This document shows positions 42,677 through 53,837 of a DNA stretch of 64,000 bases, one piece after another. Location: positions 310,001 to 374,000 of the forward strand of contig JAACJO010000014.1 in assembly GCA_013368445.1 (NCBI GenBank), read 5' to 3'. This DNA comes from Leucocoprinus leucothites (Eukaryota; Basidiomycota; Agaricomycetes; Agaricales; Agaricaceae). The position numbers were made by a program, and so were the translations under genes. The notes below the pieces were generated by a model, which worked only from the letters and a program-made list of their open reading frames with translations, did no database searches and was not told where the DNA came from. Within the stretch, counting starts at the first letter, position 1, and each line of letters starts with the position of its first letter.

Positions 42677-45003
42677 ATGAGGCTGGGACTACTCTCCACT
42701 GTAGTGGCGGCTTTGATTACAGTTTCGTATGGCGCGCCTGAAGTCAAGATTGGAAAAACCACTCTCATAGGTAGAGACGTCACCGGTTTGAAACAAGATT
42801 TCTTTGGAGGTGAATATATTCTTGGTTAGTCGACTGATGCTGCTTGGAGCTCATTTGATAACAGGAATACCATTCGCTGAGCCCCCTCTGGGCAATCTGA
42901 GGTTGAAACCTCCTGTCCTGAAGACCAAGCTCGATTCCGAGATCTTCGATGCTTCGAGTTTCAAGGAAGGATGTCTTCAACCAGTCTCCAATCCTTCTGT
43001 ACTGCCGAAATTGATGATACCAGAACAACGTTATTGACGGGCATTTTCATAGGGTACCCCCGCGTTTTCGGTGTCAGAAGATTGTTTAACCATCAACGTA
43101 TTCCGACCTTCGAATCTTCCATCCTATGCGAAATTGCCAGTCGTGAGTTCGACCATAATTCTATTCATTCATGATGTCACTCACTCTTTTTTTAGTTATT
43201 TTGGGTGTGAGTATCATCCTGCCCTTGGCTGAGATTAAAATTGTAACATTTACATGCTGGAATTATCCATACCTAGGTACGGGGGTGGCTTTCAAGGTGG
43301 AGCCTCTGCGAGATTCAATGGGAGCGCCATCGTAGCTCAAGCTGTGGCAAGGGTACGTCCATTCCCGTCGAATTTTCCCCGCTTTGATCAAAGGATATCT
43401 AGGGGCCCCTTTAATATATGTTAACTTCAACTATCGTCTTGGTCCGCTCGGTTATCCTCAAGGTGTAGAAGGTTTGTTTTTTTAGTAACTCCAGCCAGCA
43501 GCAACAAAATTGACGACGCTGTCCACCGACGAAAAGCTGCGAATGAACACGCACTCAATCTCGCACTCAAGGACGAGCTGACGGCTTTAGAATGGGTCCA
43601 AGCAAACATTGAAGCCTTTGGTGGCGACAAGACGAAGGTGCGTGCTCTTAATCAACTCGGTGCCAAAGTTATGACGTCCTGCTAGGTTACTGTCTTTGGA
43701 GAAAGCGCGGGGGCTATCATGACCTCAATTCTCTACCTCAACTCCAACCTTGATGAGCTCGCACGTGGAGCTGTGAGTGCATTCTGAACGCCTTTTTCTC
43801 TCCCCCCTTTGCTAACAGACTGCTATAGATATTGGAGTCTGGCTCTCAGGCATCTTCAGCCAACTTCGGCCCTGAACGGCATCAAGGTAATTGGGATAAT
43901 TTCGTTGCTGGCATCGCTTCTTGTAGCTCTCTGTCTGGCACAAATCATACCTTTGATTGTGTGAGGCAAGCTAACTCTACCGAGATATTCACCGGACTCC
44001 AAGCTGCAATTAGCGAAGCTCCTGAGCAATTTGGATTCGACCCTACTATCGATGGTCCGGATGGACTCTACCCCGATATTCCGTCTAGGTTATTCGCCAG
44101 GGGTCAATTTGCAAGATTACCCTTCATTAGTGGAACTAATCTTGATGAGGGTAAATTTTACTCTACTTTATCATTTAATAATCTCATGGTTTCCTTTTCC
44201 TTTGACCAGGCACTGTTTTCATTCCTGCCACGATCAACTCTGAAGGGGCACTTCGTGATTTCCTCGTTGCGAATTTCTCCCCTCCCATTGTTCAGCCGTC
44301 CGACTTGCAAGGCGCAGTTGACCGGCTTTTCGAGCTGTACCCCGATATTCCAGCCCTCGGTTCCCCTTTCAATACTGGCAATAATACGCTTGGACGGTCT
44401 GCTGAATTCAAGCGTGCTGCCGCAATTCGTATGACCCCTTCATCATATCAACTTTCAAGCTGCTAATAGTAACCGGTAGAGGGAGATTTGCAATTCACCT
44501 CGCAGAGGCGGCTCTGGCAACAGACGGCCGCCAACGCAGGTGTCAAGACCTGGGGCTACTTATTCACACAGCCGCAGCCTCAAAGTCCGGATTTCCTTGG
44601 AGGTGAGCCAGTTTTTAAATAGCTATCATGAGGGTCGTCGCTGAGATTCTCTGTGTGCTAGTCCCGCATATCGCTGAGGTAAACTACGTCTACGGTATAC
44701 CTTCAGATCAATCTGCTTCAGCTCTGAGAGTAAGCGCATTGATGGTTGATTATTGGATCTCCTTTGCGACAAGTCTGGACCCGAATGATGGGAAAGGATT
44801 GGAACGTATGTGTCTATCAATGTTCACCTCACGCGTTTATCTGATGATTCTTTTATTCCAAAGGCCCTGTGTGGGAGCAATACACACCGGAGAATCAACG
44901 CGTTATCCAGTTGAATGGAGACAACACGACTATGATCGATGATACGTTCCGTAGGGAACAAATGGACTTTATTAACTCTGTACCCGCTACGTTTTTGCAT
45001 TGA
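42677..45003 (+). CDS. Type-B carboxylesterase A, with an apparent one-base frameshift
   Basis: Thirteen exons (42677-42809, 42865-42983, 43053-43142, 43196-43206, 43277-43352, 43403-43471, 43537-43637, 43686-43772, 43829-44150, 44210-44428, 44480-44602, 44662-44805, 44864-45003). The enzyme class hydrolyses carboxylic esters (Candida rugosa lipase type). Signal peptide: MRLGLLSTVVAALITVSYG. GIPFAEPPLGNLRLKPP, SEDCLTIN, FWVYGGGFQGG (oxyanion hole), FGESAGAIMTS (Ser), GTNLDEG (Glu) and VPHIAEVNYVYG (His) are present. Exon 6 is 69 nt where both paralogues have 70: GGGCCCC replaces GGAACCCC, so the frame breaks before the catalytic Ser unless an unusual donor is used. The Gly after the catalytic His is replaced by Ile. 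Probably a recent pseudogene or a sequencing error. Confidence 0.8.
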
Positions 45004-45566
45004 TGCAACATTTATTGGGGATATTTACCTTTACTATAATATGTGGAGGAGAAAAAATCGAACTGGGATATGATTTTATATGTATCTTTGAAGTGAGATG
45101 TCAGACGTTAGACTGTCACCAGTGCTGATTAACAGCGATTAATTGATAATCCATCAAAAATCTATGTTTCCAGACTTCCCCAGATTTTCTACGGGAAGTC
45201 GTCCAATGCCAGTCCCTCGCCGAGACGCTTCGGAAACATCCGGATGGGACAAACAAGTGAAACTCGGCCCAACGTGATGGCAAATCCTTTGCGAATTCGA
45301 AAATCACAAGTCGAAAACGACGTCACTTTTTCGTCGTCATCGACCATCTGTGGTTGAATCGTCTGTTCTCTAATATGGCACAGAAGACCTGCCCCATCCG
45401 CAGTTCTTCCCCTTTCCTCACGCAAACCTCCCAGGACGGATAGAATATGTAGTATTACTTCCCACTGGCTTCTTTTCTCCGGCAATAGCTGTTCCCTCAA
45501 TGCCCGAAATGGGGTTCAGGCTGTGATAGTGTCGGACCAACCGGTAGTCCTTGGACTCGAAATCCC

Positions 45567-45572
45567 TATAAA
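45567..45572 (+). promoter_or_regulatory. TATA box of esterase B
   Basis: TATAAA 51 bp upstream of the ATG, context CCCTATAAAGCAGCC. Confidence 0.7.
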
Positions 45573-45617
45573 GCAGCCGAAGTGCCCTGAACCAGCTGCG
45601 CAACCGTGCTCGCAAAC

Positions 45618-47950
45618 ATGAGGCTAGGGCTACTCTCCGCTGCAGCAGCGGCCTTGATTGTTGTCTCGTATGGCGCGCCTGAAGTCAAGATTGGAAAAAC
45701 CACTCTCATAGGCAGAGACGTTACTGGTTTAAAACAAGATTTCTTTGGAGGTGAATGGTTTCCTGTTTAGCCGACTGGTGCTGCTTGAAGCTCACTTGAT
45801 AACAGGAATACCATTTGCTGAGCCCCCTCTCGGCAATCTGAGGTTGAAACCTCCCGTCCTAAAGACCACACTCGATTCCAAGACCTTCGACGCTTCGAAT
45901 TTCAAGGAAGGATGTCTTCAACCAGTCTTCAATACTCCTGTACTGCTGGAAACGATGATAACAGAACAGAATTGTTGACTGACATTTTCGCAGGGCACCC
46001 CTACACTCTCTGTCTCGGAAGATTGTTTAACCATTAACATATTTCGACCTTCGAACCTTCCATCCAATGCGAAATTGCCAGTCGTGAGTTCTAATTCTAT
46101 TCATCCATGATGTCACTCACTCTTTTTTAGTTATTTTGGGTGTGAGTACCACCCTGCTCTTGGGCAGGGGCCAAAATTATAACATTTACACGGTGGAATC
46201 ATCCGCACCTAGGTACGGGGGTGGCTTCCAATTTGGAGCGTCTGCGACATTCAATGGGAGTGCTATCGTAGCTCAAGCCGTGGAAAGGGTGGGCTCATTC
46301 TCATCAAAATTTCCCCGATTTTATTAAACAATATCTAGGGAACCCCTTTGATATATGTCAACTTCAACTACCGCCTCGGTCCACTCGGTTATCCTCAAGG
46401 CGTGGAAGGTTTGTTTTTTTTTGTAACTCCAATCAGCAACTGAAGAAATGACGACACTGTCTACCGATGAAAAGCTGCCAATGAACATGCACTCAATCTC
46501 GCACTCAAGGACACACTGGCGGCTTTAGAATGGGTCCAAGCAAACATTGAAGCCTTTGGTGGCGACAAGAGGAAGGTGAGTGCCCTTCATCAACTCGCTG
46601 CTAGAGTTATGACGTCCTGCTAGGTTACTGTCTTCGGAGAAAGCGCGGGAGCTATCATGACCTCAATCCTCTACCTGAACTCCAACCTTGACAAACTCGC
46701 ACGTGGAACTGTGGGTGCACCCTGAACGCCCTCTCTTCCTCTTTTGCTTACGATCCGCAATAGATATTGGAGTCCGGTTCACAAGCAACTTCAGTTGACT
46801 TCGGCCCTGAGCGGCGCCAAGGCAATTGGGACAATTTTGTTGCTGGTATCGCCTCCTGTAGCTCTCTGTCCGGCACAAATCATACCTTTGATTGTGTGAG
46901 GCAAGCTAACTCTACCGAGATATTTGCCGGTCTCCTAGCCGCAATTGGTGAAGCTCCTGAGCTATTTGGATTCGACCCTACTATCGATGGACCAGGTGGG
47001 CTCTACCCTGATATTCCATCCAGGTTATTCGCCAGGGGCCAATTTGCAAGATTACCCTTCATTAGTGGAACTAATCTTGATGAGGGTAAATTTTACTCTA
47101 CTTTGCCATTTCATAACCCCATGGTTCTCCTTTGCTTTACCCAGGCACTATTTTCGTTCCTACCACGATCAACTCTGAAGACACACTTCGCGATTTTATT
47201 GTTGCGAATTTTTCTCCTCCCATTGTTCAGCCATCCGACTTGCAAGACGCAGTTGACCGGCTTTTCGAGCTGTACCCCGATAACCCAGTCCTCGGTTCCC
47301 CTTTCAATACCGGTAACAACACATTTAGACTATCTGGTGAATTCAAGCGTGCCGCCGCAATTCGTATGACCCCTTCAACCATTTCATCTTTCAAGCTGCT
47401 AATAATGATCGGTAGAGGGAGATTTGGTATTCACCTCTCAGAGGCGGTTCTGGCAACAGACAGCTGCCGACGCAGGTATCAAGACTTGGGGCTACTTATT
47501 CACACAGCCACAGCCTCAAAATCCAGATTTCTTCGGAGGTAAACCATTATCAAAGAATTGTCATGAGGGTTGCCGCTGAGGATCTCCGTGTGTTAGTTTC
47601 GCATGGCTCTGAGATAAACTACGTCTACGGAGTACCTACAGATCAATCTGCTTCAGCTCTGAGGGTGAGCGCATTGATGATTGATTATTGGGTCTCCTTT
47701 GCGACGAGTCTGAATCCGAATGATGGGAAGGGATTGGAACGTACGTGCCTACCGAATTTCGGTTCGTACATTTATCTGATGTTCCTTTTCTTCAGGTCCC
47801 ATGTGGGAGCAATTTACGCCGCATAATCAACGTGTTATCCAGCTGAACGGAGACAACACGACTATGATTGATGATACGTTCCGTAGGGAACAGATGGACT
47901 TTATTAACTCTGTGCCTGCTACGTTTTTGCATCGCCGCGGCATTTTTTGA
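45618..47950 (+). CDS. Type-B carboxylesterase B (intact copy)
   Basis: Thirteen exons (45618-45750, 45806-45924, 45994-46083, 46131-46141, 46213-46288, 46339-46408, 46475-46575, 46624-46710, 46764-47085, 47145-47363, 47416-47538, 47597-47740, 47796-47950) keep one frame and encode 549 aa, the usual length. A signal peptide ends near VSYGAPE, so the enzyme is secreted. The catalytic triad is Ser in FGESAGAIMTS (about S207), Glu in GTNLDEG (about E336) and His in VSHGSEINYVYG (about H453). N-glycosylation sites such as NHT and NNT occur. Exon 4 is an 11-nt microexon. Compared with esterase A the C-terminus is five residues longer (RRGIF). The natural substrate is not evident; relatives act on lipids, aromatic esters or plant-wall esters. 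Confidence 0.93.
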
Positions 47951-48693
47951 GAGAAATTTACCTGTACTATAACATGTGAAGAAAAAAAAATTGAATTGGG
48001 ATATAGTTCTATGACTTTGAAGCATTGGCAGATGTTGGACAGTCGCCAGTCCTGATTAACAGCGATTAATGATTGTTGGTATCTAGTATGCATGGTAGTA
48101 TGTCTTACAAATAATACACCCCCTCCAACCCCGCCCCCATCAATCCCACCGAACAGACTTCCAGAACGAAGAGCTACTCGATTTCGTGTTTCAAGAATTC
48201 ACACATGCGCCTAAGCAGTATGTGGGAAAATTCATGCCTGGTGTCTTGAGCGTCTCGTGATCCAACACGGCTTACAGCTGAACGCCAGAGTCAGCACTTC
48301 TAATAACTTCTCTCCACTCGTTCACCTATATGGTCATAGTTTCTTTACCTGCTGCATTAAAGTGCACTCTGTGCTCTCATCGGGTCAAATACAACCGATT
48401 GCCGACTCATCATTCCATGCTTGTATCTCACACACCCTCCCAGGCAACCTAGACGAGACTTCGATTTCCCATCAAGAGTGATGAGTCGACATCACGAGAA
48501 CCCCCGACTTCTGGTTCTTGGTGACAAAATAGGCCGCAGCACCATTAGCGCGTGCTGATGGAATACTTATGACGCATCATTCATGAAGAAAAGGGGGCCG
48601 AAAAACCCTCTCAGCGGCCCCTTGCAGTTTCCTCTAACCATCATTGTATAAGAGCCAAGCTTGCAAGTTTATACTGCATTTCACAGGCCCTCA
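47951..48693. other. Intergenic region, esterases B and C
   Basis: The first part is the repeated 3' flank of esterase B. The rest, including the promoter of esterase C, is unrelated to the A/B promoters. No gene found. Confidence 0.5.
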
Positions 48694-50987
48694 ATGCGAC
48701 TGTTCTCAAATTTTGTCATCGCTGCAGCCCTTGTTACCGGGTCTCGTGCCGCTGCCCAAGTCAAGATTGGGAAAACCACCCTGATAGGAAGGGATATTCC
48801 AACGTTGCAGCAAGAGTTCTTTGGAGGTGAGCTAATTCGTTTGCACTGTTCCACGCCATTCTGACCAGCTTGTGTTAGGTATTCCTTATGCTGAGCCTCC
48901 TCTTGGAAGGCTTAGACTCCAGCCACCTTTGCTCAAGACTGGCCTTGACTCCAAGTCGTTCGACGCTTCGGATTATGGGCCTGGTTGTCTTCAGCCTGTG
49001 TGTCCCATCTATCATCTCATGCCTGCCGTCACTAATGTTCTCCTATCAGGATGCAACATTTCCCGTGTCAGAAGACTGTCTAACTATCAACATCCTTCGA
49101 CCTTCAAACGTCACCCCCCATGCCAAATTGCCGGTCGTGAGTGATTTCATTCGTAATTCGCTTCGTTGTATGACTGACGTCCACAGCTCTTTTGGGTGTG
49201 AGCCCCTAGCTTCTTTCTAAGTACTTTCTCCATGGATGTGAATGTTTTCCTTCAGCTATGGTGGCGGGTTTCAAGGTGGAGTGTCCTCCATTTTTAACGC
49301 AAGTCTTATTGTAGCTCAGAGTGTTGCTCGCGTGAGCCTGTTTCTGTACTCCCGATTTCACGCGATTGAAGATGTTCGATAGGGAACACCCCTCATCTAT
49401 GTCAACTTCAATTACCGTCTCGGGCCCCTCGGTTTTCCGCAAGGACAGGAAGGTATGGGCTTGTCCTACTCTGTTTATTCAGGATAATGATTAGGAAATA
49501 ACAACTCTCAGCTGCTGATAGGAGAGCTCTCAATCTGGCACTCAAGGATGAAATAGCTGCGCTTGAATGGATCCAACACAATATTGGAGTTTTTGGAGGC
49601 GATAAGGACAAGGTATGGAAGGTTGTGACTTGTGGAATAGCCCTCTAACGGGCACGAAGGTCACGGTGTTTGGTGAAAGCGCGGGAGCAATCATGACCTC
49701 AATCCTGTTCCTCAACTCGCCTCTTGAGAGATTGGCCCGTGGTGCCGTAGGTCTTGAAATCCAGTTTTTGTCCGAATTCGCTGACCTTGAATTAGATCCT
49801 CGAGTCGGGATCTCAAGCAAGTTCCCTCAACTCTCACGCCTCTAGACGTGAAATTGATTGGACGAACTTTGTCTCCGGTGTGACCTCATGCTCGAGCGAA
49901 GCCGGTTCTCATAACACGTTTGATTGCCTCCGTCGTGCCAACTCGAGCGAGATGTTGCCCGGTGTTTTGAACGCTATCAGCAAGGCTCCCGAGCAGTTCG
50001 CGTTTGACCCTACCATCGACGGCCCTGGCGGACTTTATCCTGATCTTCCTTCACGTATCTTCGCACGCGGCAAATTCGCAAAAATCCCGTTTATCAGTGG
50101 AACCAACCTTGATGAGGGTGAGTACTGTACCAGACCCTTACTATTCACACTGTAGGCTAAATTAATTCTTGTCCAGGCACTGGCTTCACTTCCCAAACGG
50201 TCAACTCCGAAGAACAGATCCGTGATACTATTATTGCAAATTTTTCACCTCCAATCGTTCCGGCATCACAACTTAATGACACGGCCGATAAACTGTTGAA
50301 GCTGTATCCAGACATCCCAGCGCTTGGAGCGCCCTTTAACACTGGAAACGAGACCTTTGGGCTGTCGAGCCAGTTTAAACGCGCTGCCGCACTCGGTAGG
50401 CTGGATTTCTGGCTCTTCAATTGACGACTTCTTAAAACTTCGAGTAGAGAGCGACGTCGCCTTCCATTCTCAACGTCGGTTCTTCCAGCAGACAGCCGCT
50501 AGTGCGGGCGTCAAGTCGTGGGGCTATCTCTTTACTCAACCACAGCCCGGTCTTCCCCCTTCCTTGGAGGTAAAACTGCCACTCCCGAAGGCTATGACTC
50601 CGTAATTAATGGTTTGGTATTCTACAGTCGCCCACGGAACTGAAGTATTATTCGTTTACGGAGCACCTAGCGACCCCTCGCCTTCCGCCTTGAAGTTGAG
50701 CGCCACGATGATCGATTACTGGGTTTCATTTGCTACTAGCTTGAATCCAAATGATGGGAAAGGGTTGCAACGTATGCGCATGTATTCATCTTTCATCAAC
50801 GATTTACCAATATTTTTTAGGTCCGATATGGGAGGATTACACCGTCAACAATGAGCGTGTAATCCAGCTTAATGGTGATAACACCACCATGATACCTGAC
50901 ACGTTCCGTAGGGAGCAAATAGACTTCATCAACTCAATACCGGTGGTATTCTTGCATCGTCGGAATGTTGACAAAGACCTTTCCTAA
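48694..50987 (+). CDS. Type-B carboxylesterase C, with an apparent one-base frameshift
   Basis: Thirteen exons (48694-48826, 48879-48997, 49050-49136, 49187-49197, 49256-49331, 49383-49452, 49512-49612, 49660-49746, 49796-50117, 50177-50395, 50448-50569, 50628-50771, 50821-50987) match esterases A and B in number, phase and mostly in length. Signal peptide: MRLFSNFVIAAALVTGSRAA. Ser lies in FGESAGAIMTS, Glu in GTNLDEG and His in VAHGTEVLFVYG. It is clearly more diverged than A and B are from each other. Exon 11 is 122 nt where the paralogues have 123; the loss falls in a C run (CTTCCCCCTTCC) and puts the catalytic His exon out of frame. A weak GT two codons upstream could restore frame by skipping about six residues. 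Either pseudogene, sequencing error or altered splice. Confidence 0.8.
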
Positions 50988-51556
50988 ACTGTCGCCGCGA
51001 TAATTTGTTGTTAGGTATATCATATAAATGGTGCTGTCGTTGAAATGAAATCGGCACTATGCGTCATGCGAGTCAAGGTCATCATCATGAAGAACATGCT
51101 TGATTCATCAACCACATGGTTTCCTTATCGCGCTATAGTCCTGAGAATATTAACACGGACTTCCGTCACGCGCACAGAGCTGTGCATCACACTACTTAGA
51201 TTACACTCCACTCCAGGTCATAAATAATGCTTCGAAACCTCTTCCACGACATCAAAAATAGCCGAGTCCACCTGCTGGATCAACCTTCCCTTGTACCTGT
51301 TGGGAAAAGTCAAAACAGAGTAGTGTGTAATTGGTCGCCATTCCCAATTCACTGGTTATCAGAACCATGTGCTCCACCCCATCCCGATTCGTCAATTTCG
51401 CTGTGCAGCGCTCAGGTTTGGGTCTATGTGAACACGCACGGTGAGCGAACCTCACTTATAAATGAAAACAAGGAAGTTTGCTCAGGTTCCCCAAGCGCAG
51501 GAAGGTCTTCCTGAGTGCTCCCTCTCAACATCCTCGCTGCATCACCAGTGACTACG
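50988..51556. other. Intergenic region before the S10 peptidase
   Basis: Promoter region of the downstream gene, with TATAAA at 51,457-51,462, about 95 bp before its ATG. No coding region recognised. Confidence 0.5.
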
Positions 51557-53657
51557 ATGCTGCTGTACCTGGCGCAAGTGGTATTTACCCTACTCGTGAT
51601 TCCTTTGAAGGCGTCATTGGCTATTCCGTTGTCCGATGATGCTGATGTATCTCCTGTGAAGAAGACCTTTCAGTCTCAGAATATGCCGGACGTCGGGCTG
51701 AGGTTCGTCTCGGACTCAGGTGTTTGTGAGACGACACCTGGAGTACATCAGATGTCAGGCTACATTACTGTAGGAAGGAACATGTCTATGGTGAGTGATC
51801 AATTGTTGCAATCAATGATGATACAATCTGATTGATGCGTATTGCGCTAGTGGTTCTGGTTCTTTGAAGCTAGAGAGTCGCCCGAAACGGCGCCCTTCAC
51901 GCTATGGTAAGTTGTGCTCTATATACTCGTAGCGAGGAAAACTCAATGGCCCCAAAGGTTAAATGGTGGTCCAGGTTGCTCATCTATGATTGGACTATTC
52001 CAAGGTATTTTTCAATCATAACAGTCAGGGACTCCGCCAAGCTCACTTACTACTTAGAAAACGGACCTTGTCTCGTAAATTCGGACGCCAAGACAACGGT
52101 AAACAATCCATTTAGGTGCGTGACACTCGGTCAGGGGTTGTTCAAACATTTTCTTATTCGATTGAGCAGCTGGAACAATTTAAGCAATAGTTTGTCCTAG
52201 TATTGTAACACTGTCCGAACAAGTCTCATGGTTGCCACGTTTTTCAGTGATCTATATCGACCAGCCCATTGGCACAGGGTTCTCGTTCGGCACGGACACA
52301 GTGAACAGTACTCTATCTGCATCACCATTTGTATGGCAAGCTTTCCAGGTCCTCTTTGAAAGTGGAGAATTTTCGAAGTTCCAGAGCCGAGAGTGCGTGT
52401 TGTCCATGACCGTGCCACTCATCTTACCAAACCCTTAATAGGTTTATCCTTGCTACGGAGAGTTATGGAGGACACTATGGACCTGCATTTGTCACCTACT
52501 TTAATCAGCAGAACCAGCTCATCCGCACAGGAGCACTCAAAGGGGAAGAGGTCGTTGTCAGCGCGCTGATGATTAACAAGTTAGTAAAATCTCTCTTCAC
52601 ACACATGCGAATTCGAAGTAACATTGTCTACTAGTGGTTGGTATGATCCCCTGATCCAAAACCAGGCCTATGTCGACTTTGCAACAAACGCTCCTGGCTA
52701 TGGCCAACTTCAGAGCGACGAGGTCATTCAGCAATTGAACAAGGCCTTCTTTAGTCCGGGAGGTTGTCAGGAACAAGAAATGGCATGTTTTTCTGCAGGA
52801 GACTCAACCGCTTCAAATAAGATTTGTCGTGATGCTGACGACTTTTGTGTAAGCTTGATTGAATGCTTGTCCACTTGATCTTTTATTGAACTCCTACTAG
52901 ATCGAGAACGTCTTCGTGCCTGCTGTTGGTGATCGTGATTCTGATGACTTGCGACAAAATTCGTCTGCACTGTTCCCACCAGAATTCTATGTCGACTTCC
53001 TCAACAATCCCCAGACTCGCAAAAAAATAGGAGCGGAAGTGAAATATGGCGAATGCCCTGATGCACCGTTCGAGAAATTCGTCAGGACTGGAGACGTAAG
53101 GATGTCCTCCGATGACCTGAATGGCATCTAATCTTTGATTGTCTATCGCACCTCATAGGATGCCCGAACATTACTTCCTCTACTTGCTGAGCTAGCAGAC
53201 TCCAAGATGAAGATTTTGATCTGGGTAAGCGCATGACTTTTAACGATTATTTTCAACCTCCAATGATTGTTCAAGGCTGGTGATGCCGACATCAAGTAAG
53301 CCTAGTTCATCGCACATTAAGGCCGATATCTGACTCAACCGCTCACTTCCACCAGCTGCAACTGGCTCGGTGGTCATGCTTCGGTCTTAGCTATGGACTG
53401 GTATGGGAAGGAAAGAATCAATAACACCCCGTTTAAAAATATGACAATCGACGGAAAGGCGGTAGCTGCGATTCAGAACGTTGACAATTTCTCTTTTGCG
53501 AGAGTATACGAGGCAGGCCACGAAGTAGTGGGTGTTCTGATTATTCCGATTGTCCAGCGAAGATATCTAACTGTTTGAAAAGCCTGCTTTCCAGCCAGAG
53601 GCGTCATTCGAAATATTCCGACAAATCATTAATAAAGAACAGCTGCATTCTGTGTAG
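51557..53657 (+). CDS. Secreted serine carboxypeptidase (MEROPS S10)
   Basis: Thirteen exons (51557-51790, 51851-51906, 51958-52004, 52058-52115, 52167-52189, 52248-52392, 52442-52579, 52635-52848, 52901-53095, 53159-53224, 53276-53295, 53356-53527, 53583-53657) encode 480 aa. S10 enzymes remove C-terminal amino acids at acidic pH. A signal peptide (MLLYLAQVVFTLLVIPLKASLA) starts it. Motifs: [31 protein letters not shown] (substrate and oxyanion site), IYIDQPIGTGFS, the nucleophile in ATESYGGHYGP (about S195), Asp in AGDADINCNW (about D397) and His in YEAGHEV (about H454). Many N-glycosylation sites fit secretion. Exon 5 is 23 nt and exon 11 is 20 nt. It is co-oriented with the three esterases but no shared regulation is visible. 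Confidence 0.93.
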
Positions 53658-53837
53658 ATGACACACGGGTCAATGCACTTTGTGGCTCGAATATTGGGTT
53701 CTGAATGATATGTGCTATAGGCTATATCGGCTCATATTTTTCACAATTGAACATGAAGATGACTACTATGTACACTAACCCTGGAAGGATCGACTGGAAG
53801 TCAGGAGGAATCAACACAGCAGTGGGCGTTTGAGTTT

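Larger units (their letters stand above)
41990..45145. repeat. Tandem duplication unit 1 (esterase A with flanks)
   Basis: The promoter, gene and 3' flank here are repeated at about 45,240-48,075 in the same orientation. Shared landmarks include CGAAAATCAC, TGGTTGAATC, CCCACTGGCTTCTTTTCTCC, TATAAAGCAGCCG before the ATG, and TTAACAGCGATTAAT after the stop. Unit 1 carries about 280 bp in its promoter that unit 2 lacks. Borders are approximate. Confidence 0.85.
45240..48075. repeat. Tandem duplication unit 2 (esterase B with flanks)
   Basis: Direct repeat of the unit at about 41,990-45,145. Intron positions are identical in A and B, and most exons have equal lengths. Divergence is greater in introns than in exons. 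Confidence 0.85.

Noticed and set aside
42780..43028. Minus-strand frame in esterase A
   Set aside because: Antisense to exons whose sense frame encodes recognised esterase motifs.
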